NCBI GenBank assembly: GCA_019914995.1
Contig: CM034139.1
Location: 4,132,461 to 4,196,460 of the forward strand
Source of the DNA: Acanthochlamys bracteata
Lineage: Eukaryota > Streptophyta > Magnoliopsida > Pandanales > Velloziaceae
Reading direction: 5' to 3'
Length of the DNA: 64,000 bases
Part shown: in pieces, positions 50,123 to 59,917 of the stretch
How the letters are laid out: each line of letters starts with the position of its first letter
Position numbering within the stretch: position 1 is the stretch's first letter
Translations under genes and position numbers: made by a program
Notes under the pieces: model-generated
Told to the model about the DNA's origin: nothing
Seen by the model: the letters and a program-made list of their open reading frames with translations, nothing else
Database searches by the model: none

Positions 50123-50812
50123 AATTTATTCATAAACACCCTTCCTACTGATGTCATTTTCAAAGAGAACGACAGCTTTTTCTTTATGACCACAGGGCGT
50201 CATTACGAAAAATCACTTATAAAGGCTTCAGATATTAATGAAACCCAAAGTTCCAGGAAGGTGGGAGATGTCGGTGTGCTTCAATTCTAGCCTTTGATTG
50301 GCATCAAAGAGCTTCCGGCACCAGGATGTATTGGCCACACTTGAATCATTAGTGGATAGACCAATTAAGAGGAACACGGATTGAAGACCGAAACTCACGC
50401 TTGTCTTGCCGACTTTTTAAGGCAACAGAGCAAATGGACTTTCATCTAGAGCTTGTTACTAGATTTATGAACTTCATAAACTTTCAAACTCTTTCAATTT
50501 CCATAGCTTTGTTGATACAAAGTTAAGGCTAATATCCTTGCTACCCGCCGCATTAGCTAATGGAATTCCCACCACCAAAGTCATAGAGGCAACCAAGGCT
50601 TATCCTAATAATTCCTTCCAAAATCTTAATGTCGGCTTCCCTTGCGAATAACACCATAGCACATAGACCATTTAAGAGTTGTGTTTGTTCTTTTATGAAG
50701 CGTCCAAAAACAGACATATTACTTCAATTTTCTAATTCTCTCCTTCCTTTGACCATCATCTTTCCGCCAGCCCAGTTGAAGATATAGACGTCAACTCTTC
50801 GCTGGCTTCTGC

Positions 50813-50820
50813 TATATAAA
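50813..50820 (+). promoter_or_regulatory. TATA box of the KAT1-like gene
   Basis: TATATAAA, 64 bases before the chosen ATG at 50884. It predicts a leader of about 35-40 bases and supports that start over the in-frame ATG at 50839, which lies close to the expected transcription start. Confidence 0.7.
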
Positions 50821-50883
50821 AAAGATTATTCTGTATCCTTGCAAGTAAAAATATCTGCAATAGAACATATTACCAAAGCCGAC

Positions 50884-53800
50884 ATGGCTCGAGTTTGTAT
50901 GAAGTCCTACTTGCAGTGCTTCTGCAATGATGTATTTGAAACTAGTAGTGGTGGCTACAGTTTCTCGAGTGATTTACTACCATCTCTAGGAGCAAAAATT
51001 AAGCAGTCCACGAAGCTTAGAAAACATATTGTTTCTCCCTTTGACCCACGATACAGGTAAAAAGCTTCTTCTCTACTTTATAAATTTTCAGAATGAAGCT
51101 AAATTTTGCAGAGAGCCCATTACATCCTTTGTCTTACTCTTTAACTTACACAGAGCTTGGGAAATGTTCCTTATCCTCCTTGTGGTTTACTCAGCCTGGA
51201 TTTGCCCCTTCGAATTTGCATTTCTTAGATATCTGCCAGACACACTTCTTCATCTTGATAACTTGGTTAATGGATTCTTTGCTGTTGAGATAATCCTTAC
51301 CTTTTTTGTTGCGTACCTTGATCGCAAATCTTATCTTCTGGTTGATGACCCCAAGAGAATAGCAGGCAGGTAAGTTTGTGAACTACATCCTTCGACTTTT
51401 TTGCCCGTTGTTTTCTAAACTGAAACTTTAGAGTTATGTTGAAGCTGAATGGCTTCCACAAATATCAACACGCAGGTATCTGTCCACATGGTTCATTTTA
51501 GATGTTTGTTCAACACTTCCATTTCAACCATTAAGCCTCCTCTTCAACAAACATTGTAATGGTCTCGTGTTCAAAGTTCTCAATATGCTCAGATTGTGGC
51601 GCCTTCGAAGAGTTAGCTCTCTATTTGCGAGGTCTTTACCTTCGTGCCCGTTTCAATTTAAACTCATATCTGATGGCACTAGCACTGTTCATACTTACAT
51701 TTGACTTCCCATGCATGACAGACTTGAGAAGGATATACGGTTCAATTATTTCTGGACGAGGTGCTCAAAGCTAGTCTCGGTATGTTTCTCAATATTGCCT
51801 CGAGTTTACACACTTAAACACTGCTGGTGCTCATCTGTATTTCTAATCCTGGCAGGTAACACTTTTTGCTGTTCATCTTGCTGGATGTTTTAACTACTTC
51901 ATTGCTGACAGATATCCTGATCCAAAGAGAACCTGGATAGGTGCTGTGAATCCAGACTTCACACAAGAAAGCCTCTGGATCAGATATGTAACAGCAATGT
52001 ATTGGTCAATCACAACACTATCAACAACTGGCTATGGAGACTTGCATGCAGAGAACCCAAGAGAAATGTTGTTTGATGTTATATATATGCTCTTCAATCT
52101 GGGATTGACAGCCTACATCATTGGGAACATGACAAACCTTGTTGTCCATGCAACCAGCCGGACCAGAAACTTTGTATGCTCTCTACATCCTTCTGTTTCT
52201 TGCTCAATATTCTTTTCCGAAACTGTCACAGATGCATAAAAATATTACTTGAGTTCAGTCAACATAAAATGAGAGATATATCAAAGGTTATATTACTCAG
52301 CAAGAAACAAAAGGCCTGCTTTATTAGACAACTGAATGCTACATAATGAGCGAGGATAGGCTTCATGTGCTAACAGAATCGGCATGCAACAAACTAAAAT
52401 ATGTGACATTTTCAACATAATTCTCAAGATGCGTTAATGTTTATATTTGGATTCTATCACTGAGATTGGTATCTACTTCATCAGAGGGATCAAATCCAAG
52501 CTGCTTCAGAATTTGCAGCACGAAACCAGCTACCAAGGAAAATAGAGGATCAGATGTTATCTCACATTTGTCTAAGATTCAAGACAGAAGGACTGAAGCA
52601 GCAACAGATGCTGGATAGCCTCCCCAAAGCCATCCGGATAAGCATTGCTCACTATTTGTTCTTTCACATTGTTCAGAATGCTTATCTTTTTTGTGGAGTC
52701 TCAATTAACTTCATTCTCCAACTGGTATATTTCTGAATATAACTATAAGCACAAGGCTCTCTCAATGATGTACATTGACGAAACCATCTCGCACCATACA
52801 CAGGTTGCAGAAATGCAAGCAGAATACTACCCACCAAAGGAAGATGTAGTAATCCAGAATGAAGCTTCAACAGATCTTTATGTAATAGTGTCTGGGACTG
52901 TAGTAAGTTTGATACCTTTTACTCTTGCTATATTTGAGTTGGAGCTAGCTACAATATCAGTTTCACCAGTTAATTAGTAATCATAGTAAACTTCAATGCT
53001 ACAGGAAATGAGAGCATATGAGGAAGGGATGGAGAAGGTAAGGGTCTCGTGTTCCTGTGCTGAAAAAAATAGTCAGTTCACTGACGTTTTCTAAAAGACC
53101 AAGTTCAATTATTTTTGTTTTTCAAAATTTTTTCCAGGTTGCTAGTATAGCAACTACGGGGGAAATATTTGGAGAGATTGGTGTGTTATTGAATAAGCCA
53201 CAACCAACAACAGCAAGAACTATTGAATTGTCACAGATTCTACGTCTCAACAGGGTGACACTCGTTCGGATGATGCAGCAAAATATAGAAGATGGTAATG
53301 TTATCATGAGCAACCTTCTCCAGGTAAATCTTTTCATTGTTGTAGCTAATATAAAGAATGAATCACAATAGCAAATATATAAAGAGCTCGTTTGTGCTCT
53401 TTTCACAGAAACTGGGAAAGGATGAAAGATCAAGCTCGAGATTTCTTAGCAAAGATGCAGGATTTTTACTACAGGAAATGCTAGATGGAGGGCTTACAAG
53501 GACAATGGACCCATTAGCATGTTATCAAGAAGATCACATAGTCAACGATGCAACTAGACATGTGACTGTAGGAAACCTACCTTGTGAGGCAGCAGAGAAG
53601 GGTGACTTTGGCATGATCACTGAGCTTCTAAGATATGGATATGTTCCACATTTGAGAGATATTAGGAAGGAAATGGAATTTCATGCATCAGTTCCAAAAG
53701 GCCAATCTGAAAGGGATGAGTATTTTTTCGAGCAAGGAGTTGATATAGGAAAGCCTGACTATTTTGGACTGGAACAACAAGCTCTGGCAGAACATCAGAG

Positions 53801-54469
53801 AACTAGACAAACAAATGGAGTAATATTACTAGATCCTAAAAACAAAAATGCAACAACAGATGATCGTCAATTAGAAGACAGGAAAATTGGAGATACTGAT
53901 GGAAATTGTTATAGCGGACAAGACGAGAAGGATTTGAGACCCCAGTTAGAACATTCTCAGTTGGCAAGGGAAGTGCTCCAACTAATGCACTGCAATCATG
54001 TGAAATCGCTCAAGAAAAGAGTGACCATAAGGATGCTTTCTCAAAGAGCAGAGAGTATGAAAGACCAACCTGCAAAGCTGATAAACGTACCTGATTCTGT
54101 GGAGGAACTTCTGAGAATTGCTGGTAACTACTGTCATTTTCAATAAAACATGCTCTCCCTAACTAACATCTACTATCAAATAAGATAGGAGTATGCTATA
54201 CCAAAACTTTGGACATCTAAAGAACAAGGCACAAACACAAAGATATGACTCAAACTTATACCAAGATAAAGACGTTTCAGATACAATGTAATGGTAGTAT
54301 GGAAGATTAGTCATTGATTATCACTTACCTTCGCATTCATGGTCCAACAAATGCAGGCAAGAAATTCCCAGGCCATCAATTCAACAGAGTGCTCAACCAT
54401 CAGAATGCGGAAATCAACGACATTAGTTTTGTTCGAGATGGGGATAATCTATTTCTTCTTGAGAGCTGA
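50884..54469 (+). CDS. KAT1: KAT1/KAT2-type inward-rectifying Shaker K+ channel
   Basis: Voltage-gated K+ channel of the plasma membrane; KAT1 and KAT2 mediate K+ uptake in guard cells during stomatal opening. Eleven exons join in frame to 768 residues: 50884-51056, 51154-51369, 51476-51631, 51722-51779, 51856-52173, 52485-52724, 52804-52902, 53005-53037, 53138-53323, 53409-54123, 54357-54469. Residues 1-58 match the KAT N-terminus, including LLPSLGAKI and STKLRKHI. S1-S3 follow, then the S4 sensor [13 protein letters not shown] at 168-180. The pore has TTGYGD with selectivity residues GYGD at 260-263. The C-linker has [16 protein letters not shown]. The cyclic-nucleotide-binding-like domain spans about 385-500, and a C-terminal KHA domain runs from about 696 to 768 ([16 protein letters not shown]). 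All key residues are intact. It is about 70-90 residues longer than KAT1/KAT2 because of the region at 500-690. Confidence 0.93.
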
Positions 54470-55451
54470 GAATTTTCATGAAACTTTGAAACAAAGAGTG
54501 ACACTGACACGATGCTGACATTAGGAAAGAATGATTTATCAATGTAACATAGGAAAAAGTTAGTGGATATTTGGGGGTGCGTTTTACCCATAATTCAAAA
54601 TTGCAAACCCACTGTCCCAAAAAATGTTTTTTTTTTAATATTTTAAAATTTTAGAAGCCATGGATGAATTGTACGTCATAGAAATTTTATATGTATAACT
54701 TTTATTTTTTTAAATAAAAAAAAGATTGTTTTTTCTAAAAACTCTACTAAAAACACTTTTTTTCAAAAAAAGAAAGAAACACCTTATTTTCATTTCAGCA
54801 CCCTATCCCATCAGGATAAGCATATTGAAACTAAGAATAGAAGAAAATGCAAATGCAACAAACAATAAGGACAAGGTAATCAACAGGACGACTTGTGTCT
54901 CCCTGAAGAAGACATTAACCACCAAAAAGGCAACTGAAAAAACTTAAATCGCATTAAAGGTAGAGTAGCCCTCGTCTTGATGCAGGGAGGCAGCATTGCT
55001 GACAATCACATACCTCAAAGACAGTTCCTAAAGAAGAAAGACAATTTCATGATTTCAGGTCAGACTATCTTCATCTTCACTGATGAAGTACTCCTATTGG
55101 ATCATTCATTTGCTCATTTGAACTTGCTTGGAGGGGCAACCGTTCATGCCAGAACATAAGAGCCATATAACATTCACTTTAGTGAGATACACAAACAGAA
55201 GATATAAACATCTTCCTTCTAATATAAATAGAGTGTCCAGAAATGGATTCAGCGATTGGTGAGCTACATAGCTCTACAGGAAAGCACTACTAAAATATTT
55301 TGAGAACCATGACAGAATTTGCTCTCTTCACAATATCATTTGCTTGGGTACTCCATCTATCTTTCCATCATATCAAACACGTCACAAGAAATAGGAAAAC
55401 ACATTATTCTATGGTGAAACAGAATTTTGTGAAGCTTGTTCTCATAATCCG
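54470..55451. other. Intergenic stretch between the channel and maturase 3' ends
   Basis: The two genes converge here, so both 3' UTRs should lie inside. A-rich and AT-rich runs occur at 54620-54780. No exon was supported. Confidence 0.5.
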
Positions 55452-57596
55452 TCAACACAAGTTTCTTCCTTCACTGGGCATATGAGAACTTCTGACAACA
55501 CTCTCAGAGCACTTCTCTCTTAAAACACCATACACCTTATAATCCCAGACGACCTTTGCAATATCATTCTGTGGTGAACTTAAACCTTGTCTTTTTACTG
55601 ACTTATACAATTCATAGAAAAGTTTCGGGTCTTGCAACTTGATATATTCATGCAGTACATGCTCATGATCAGGTTTCCAGTTTCTGGGAAAAGGAGTATA
55701 ATCACATGATGGAATTGAAGACATGTGTGAGAACTGAACTCCTTCAATGGCGTCCACAAGTCCTATCCTCAAGAGATCTGAGTACTCAGGTGCTTCATTC
55801 CTAGTGCTCTCCCTCAGAGGGTGACTAAGATCACGAGTAGCGAGCTTGTACACCTTGGCACGAGACTTCAGTCTATATCTTGCTGCATAAAGCTTTGCAA
55901 GGGAACTTCTAATGACATATGCACAAAAGCCAACAATTTTCTTCCTGTTGTCTGCATACTTGTACCAATCAGCCATTGTCTCAAGGAACTTGTTCATCTG
56001 AGAGTTAGTATGAGCCTGACCAGCATACAGCATCGGGTTGCATGGCAATGGCTCTGGATCCCTATCCCCCTTGACAAGCTCCAGCTGTCTAAACTGAGTG
56101 ATGCACCGCTGCATGTTAGCAGTTACAGAAAGTAGCGTCCCAATGCCTTTCTCACTCACAATCTGCCCTCCAGTTGAAGTATACCTTAGAGTAGGGTGGA
56201 TTACTCGTCGGGATATGATATGATCCAAGAACTCAATGCCCCTACTTATATGTTCAATTTCAACACTGGAAATGCCCAATCTAATTCCATAAACGCTCTC
56301 ACAGAAATCAACAATGCCTTTCCTGAACTCCACAGCATCCTCTCTGGGCCCCCGGATTCCAACCAAAATGTGAGAACCGTACCGCACAAAATCCATTTGC
56401 CTACTCTTCTCATTCCCACCCGACGAAGGAACAAACTCAGGCCAAGCAGGGTTGTGACAACCATCATCAATCTTTGATGCCATAGAATAACGTGCTACCC
56501 TCTCCTCCATCCAAGCATCCAACTCATGAAGACAAACATTGGCCAATATGGGGCTTATTATCCCACAATGCCCGTAATCTGGAACCTTCGCAGCCTCCTC
56601 CGGCGCAAACCCATAAAATGTTCTCAGCCAATATGGGTCAGGTTTCGGTTCGTTCTGCTTGAGCACTTTCTTCTTCTTCTTCAATCTAAGCACTTTCCTC
56701 TTCAATCTTTTCTGCTTCAATTTATCGAGCACCTGGCATGCACTCCCCTCTTTCCGAGACCGTAACGCTGACTTCACAATCGCAACAACCTTCTTATCAC
56801 CAATAAACTTCTGAAGACAACTGACAATCAAATCACCAGATAAATTGCCAGAAACAGCGGACAAGTCAACTTTAACAAACCAGAGAAACGAAGCGAAATT
56901 CGATCGAATCGTTCGAATCACAGTGTGCGGAGATCTCCCTGGACGGAAAGCGTGCGATCTCCTTGAGAATCTCGATTCAACAACCGGCTCAATCAACAAC
57001 AACAACAACTCCTGAACAACTCTGTCCTGAAACGTGAAAGAATTCAAATCTACCTGTTTTTTCTCAATAGTTTGAATTGGGGAATGAAGAAGAAGAAGGT
57101 TAGAATTGGAAGAAGAGCCCCAAGGATGGTTAGAAGGATGACTAAGGGTGTGATTGCGAAGAGAAAGAAGAGAGAGAAGCTGAGGACGGTGAATGGCGTG
57201 GAGAGGAGGGAATGAGCCGGTGAAGTGAGCCGAAGCGCGTTGATAAGAAAGTAGCCAGAGATGGAAGTTGGAAAGATAACCGGTGAGGTTTGGGAATGGG
57301 GGAGAAGTTGTCGAACGAGAGAAGGAACGGGTCCAGAGTGTGGTGAGAATTTCCACAGGATCGTCGTGGATTAACTCGTAAGGATCGCCGGTAATTTCTT
57401 GTTGGTGATTGAGAGTTGTAGTTATGGATGAGAGAGGGAGAGTGGAGAAGGAACGAGAGAGAAGAAGGCAACGAGAAGGAAAGAGACGAAGCATGGAATT
57501 GTCACGGCACGGAGTGTTGCTGCTGATGGGAAAGGAGAGATCTTTCAGGTACTTATACTTTCGCATGCTGCTGCTTAATCTGGAGAACGACAGCAA
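55452..57596 (-). CDS. nMAT1: Nuclear-encoded mitochondrial group II intron maturase, nMAT1-like
   Basis: Nuclear maturases descend from group II intron-encoded proteins and are imported into mitochondria, where they help splice group II introns in respiratory-complex transcripts. The frame is intronless, 714 residues, close to Arabidopsis nMAT1. The N-terminus is rich in Arg, Ser and Leu with few acidic residues, consistent with a mitochondrial presequence. Starts at residues 1, 11 or 35 (MLRLFPSR) are all possible. A reverse-transcriptase-like domain at about 185-455 includes FRPGRSPH and GIISPILANVCLHELD. The usual catalytic aspartates are absent: the YADD position reads RYGSH (405-409). 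The maturase X domain follows at about 530-680 (ADNRKKIVGFCAYVIRSSLA). No endonuclease domain is present, as in type I nMATs. The choice of nMAT1 over nMAT2 is from length and N-terminal block (DPYELIHDDP). Confidence 0.88.
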   Translation of the reverse strand: MLSFSRLSSSMRKYKYLKDLSFPISSNTPCRDNSMLRLFPSRCLLLSRSFSTLPLSSITTTLNHQQEITGDPYELIHDDPVEILTTLWTRSFSRSTTSPPFPNLTGYLSNFHLWLLSYQRASAHFTGSFPPLHAIHRPQLLSLLSLRNHTLSHPSNHPWGSSSNSNLLLLHSPIQTIEKKQVDLNSFTFQDRVVQELLLLLIEPVVESRFSRRSHAFRPGRSPHTVIRTIRSNFASFLWFVKVDLSAVSGNLSGDLIVSCLQKFIGDKKVVAIVKSALRSRKEGSACQVLDKLKQKRLKRKVLRLKKKKKVLKQNEPKPDPYWLRTFYGFAPEEAAKVPDYGHCGIISPILANVCLHELDAWMEERVARYSMASKIDDGCHNPAWPEFVPSSGGNEKSRQMDFVRYGSHILVGIRGPREDAVEFRKGIVDFCESVYGIRLGISSVEIEHISRGIEFLDHIISRRVIHPTLRYTSTGGQIVSEKGIGTLLSVTANMQRCITQFRQLELVKGDRDPEPLPCNPMLYAGQAHTNSQMNKFLETMADWYKYADNRKKIVGFCAYVIRSSLAKLYAARYRLKSRAKVYKLATRDLSHPLRESTRNEAPEYSDLLRIGLVDAIEGVQFSHMSSIPSCDYTPFPRNWKPDHEHVLHEYIKLQDPKLFYELYKSVKRQGLSSPQNDIAKVVWDYKVYGVLREKCSESVVRSSHMPSEGRNLC

Positions 57597-59545
57597 CTTG
57601 GTCGGTCCGGTCGAGTCGGGTCCGGTCCTGATTTCTAAAACATTGTAAGCGATTCAATTACTTTGGCCCATGGGATCTATTTCGGTAGCATGTTCATGTT
57701 GGCAATAAACATCAGACAAAACTTATGGATTAGTTCTAATAAAGATTAGTATTTATTTTCCAAACCCTCTTTGTTTTATACTTATTTTAAATCCTTGGTC
57801 TGCTTGGATTTTTTTTTTTTTTTTTTTTGCAGCACCTTCGGATGAGTTTGGAAAATCAACAATATCGACGAGATTATAAGATAAAAATTTTCCTCATGTC
57901 CCTGTGACATTTAGGCTTGGTTTAAATTATAGATAGACATGAAAAATGATGGGTGATAATAAATTATTTCTCTATGTCTAATTATGTTTGATAATATATT
58001 ATTAAAAAAAGAATGAAAAAGTATTTCCTATTTTTTCTACTATTATATAGTTAAATGTGTACCTATTAAATTGATGGATACATATGGTGACAAAAAAAAA
58101 AAATCAAATTTACTTTCTCTTTTATCATTTTATTTTTTTAATATTTATTTATAATTTAATTTTTTTATTTTTATTTAATAGTTTTAGTTAAGACATATTA
58201 TTTTTTATTATAATAATTTAAAATTTTTAGATTTATTTAATTTTAATTGGTAGAGAAAAATAATAAAATTATATGATTAGTTTTTATATTTAATAATTGA
58301 TATAATTTTAGACTAATATAAAAAAATAATCTAAAGTTATATAATAAAATTTATTTAAAATTATATTACTAAATTAGTTAAGTTATATTAATAAAAATAA
58401 TATTAATATAAATAAATAAAAATATTTGAGTCTTTTATAAAAAATTTATTTACTTATTCATTTATCTATCTATCCAAACACAGTTAATTTATTACCGTTA
58501 TTATATATTCAAATATTATAAGATCAATTAACTATTCGTTTCTATCCGTCCTCTTATTATTTTTTCTATTCATACTATTACTCTTATTTCTTACCTATCA
58601 ATCCACACATACTCTTAAGTTTTTTTTTCGATGGTGCATGTTTTGCAAAATTACTAAAAGTTTAATTAGGTTGCACTTCTGGTTCGCTGATTTTAGAAAA
58701 GATTTGGGGTTGCGTTTGGTAGTGTTTTAAATGTTCTATTTTATTTTATTTATAATATTTTATAAAATTATTTAAAATTTTAAACAATATAAAATATTTT
58801 ATATTATAAACTTTTATTATTATATTTTATAAATAAAAAACTAACATTTATTTTTTAAAATAAATAAAATACTTACTATTACAAAAAAAATTATAAGTAT
58901 TTTTAAACACTCTCATTTCATAACAGCTTCGCTGATTATAAATTCTACTTATATTTTATTATTTTTCCAAATATTTTCTTTAAAGAGCTAAGGTCTTGTT
59001 TATTTAACATTAATTTCACTTTTTTAAGCTCATATTTAATTTTTTAAATCACTTTCAAACTAAAAAACACAAACTTAAATTAAAATTTTTTCGCAAGCAA
59101 ATTCACTTTCAAATATTCAAAATTTAAAACTAAAATTTTATTTTTACATTCACTTTAATATAAATTAACATCAAAATTTATTTGATACTAACTTACTTTC
59201 AATTTTAAATTTAATTTACAAACTCACTTAATACCAAAATTGATACGAAATATTTTGATTTTAGATTCTAGCTTCTCGCTTTTCATTCTAGATTTTGAAT
59301 TTTTTCTTGCGACGCAGGCCTAATGGTCTAGGGCCCTTAACTTTTTAAACATTGGATTGGGCCGGGAAACAGAACCCAACCAAAAGTCTTACAAAAGCAA
59401 ACAATCCATTTACTGACACACAGTGGGCCCACCGTTATTGACGCGATTCCAGCGTTCGAACGTTCTTCTTCTTCTTCTCTCCTGCTAGCCCAAAAGACAA
59501 GGAATTTCCGTTTTCTTCTATCCAACGATTACAAAAACGCTCCGT
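57597..59545. other. AT-rich intergenic region
   Basis: The maturase 5' flank lies at the left. It contains a 22-base T run near 57809-57830, a long AT-rich block (57930-58460), a family-1 repeat (58711-58917) and another AT-rich block (59000-59300). No gene was seen. Confidence 0.5.
58711..58917. repeat. AT-rich MITE-like repeat (family 1)
   Basis: Left end TGCGTTTGGTAGTGTTTTAA and right end TTTTTAAACACTCTCA are imperfect inverted repeats. The interior has the family-1 style core. Non-coding. Confidence 0.55.
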
Positions 59546-59551
59546 TATAAA
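59546..59551 (+). promoter_or_regulatory. TATA box before the small secreted-protein frame
   Basis: TATAAA about 100 bases upstream of the ATG at 59648, a normal plant promoter distance. A CTTCTT-rich tract lies upstream of it. Confidence 0.45.
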
Positions 59552-59647
59552 CATCACTCTCTGAAACGCCAACCACACAACCATTCCAAGTTCCTACCAG
59601 CAAACTCATCTCCTTCTAAGCTTCAGTTGCCTTCTAGGAGAAGATCG

Positions 59648-59917
59648 ATGGAGTTTTGCAAGCTCGTGAAGGTAGTGGTGCGGCTGGTTTTTCTATTACT
59701 AGTGCTCTTGGCTCATGCAGTAAACGGTCAAGAAGGATCTCCCGCTGTGGCACCCGTGATGGAAAGAGGAGCTGAAGGATTGACGAATCTAGCTGGTTGC
59801 TGCGGGGTTGGTTTTTGCTTCTATGCTTTCCTTACTTTGCTCTCTTTGAATCTACTTGAGTGTCAACATCCGATGACTGTACTTTTTGATGATTCGGTAA
59901 CTCTCTACATACCGTAG
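59648..59917 (+). CDS. Possible small secreted protein, 89 aa
   Basis: The second in-frame ATG (59648) opens a basic then strongly hydrophobic N-terminus (KVVVRLVFLLLVLLAHAVNG) typical of a signal peptide. A short mature part follows (QEGSPAVAPVMERGAEGL), and then a second hydrophobic, Cys-containing stretch. The Ala/Pro motif SPAVAPV resembles arabinogalactan peptides, but the C-terminus does not match their usual GPI signal. It may be intron read-through after a possible donor near GCGGG|GTTGGT. A TATA box upstream supports transcription. No family is recognised with confidence. Confidence 0.4.
   Translation: MEFCKLVKVVVRLVFLLLVLLAHAVNGQEGSPAVAPVMERGAEGLTNLAGCCGVGFCFYAFLTLLSLNLLECQHPMTVLFDDSVTLYIP

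Larger units (their letters stand above)
49854..50883. other. Upstream region of the KAT1-like channel gene
   Basis: About 1 kb between the retrotransposon and the channel ATG. It holds a family-2 repeat (49917-50122), about 690 bases of unique sequence with no open exon, a TATA box at 50813 and a short leader. Confidence 0.6.

Noticed and set aside
56196..57648. Plus-strand frames opposite the maturase
   Set aside because: They lie antisense to a well-supported long gene and have no family features.
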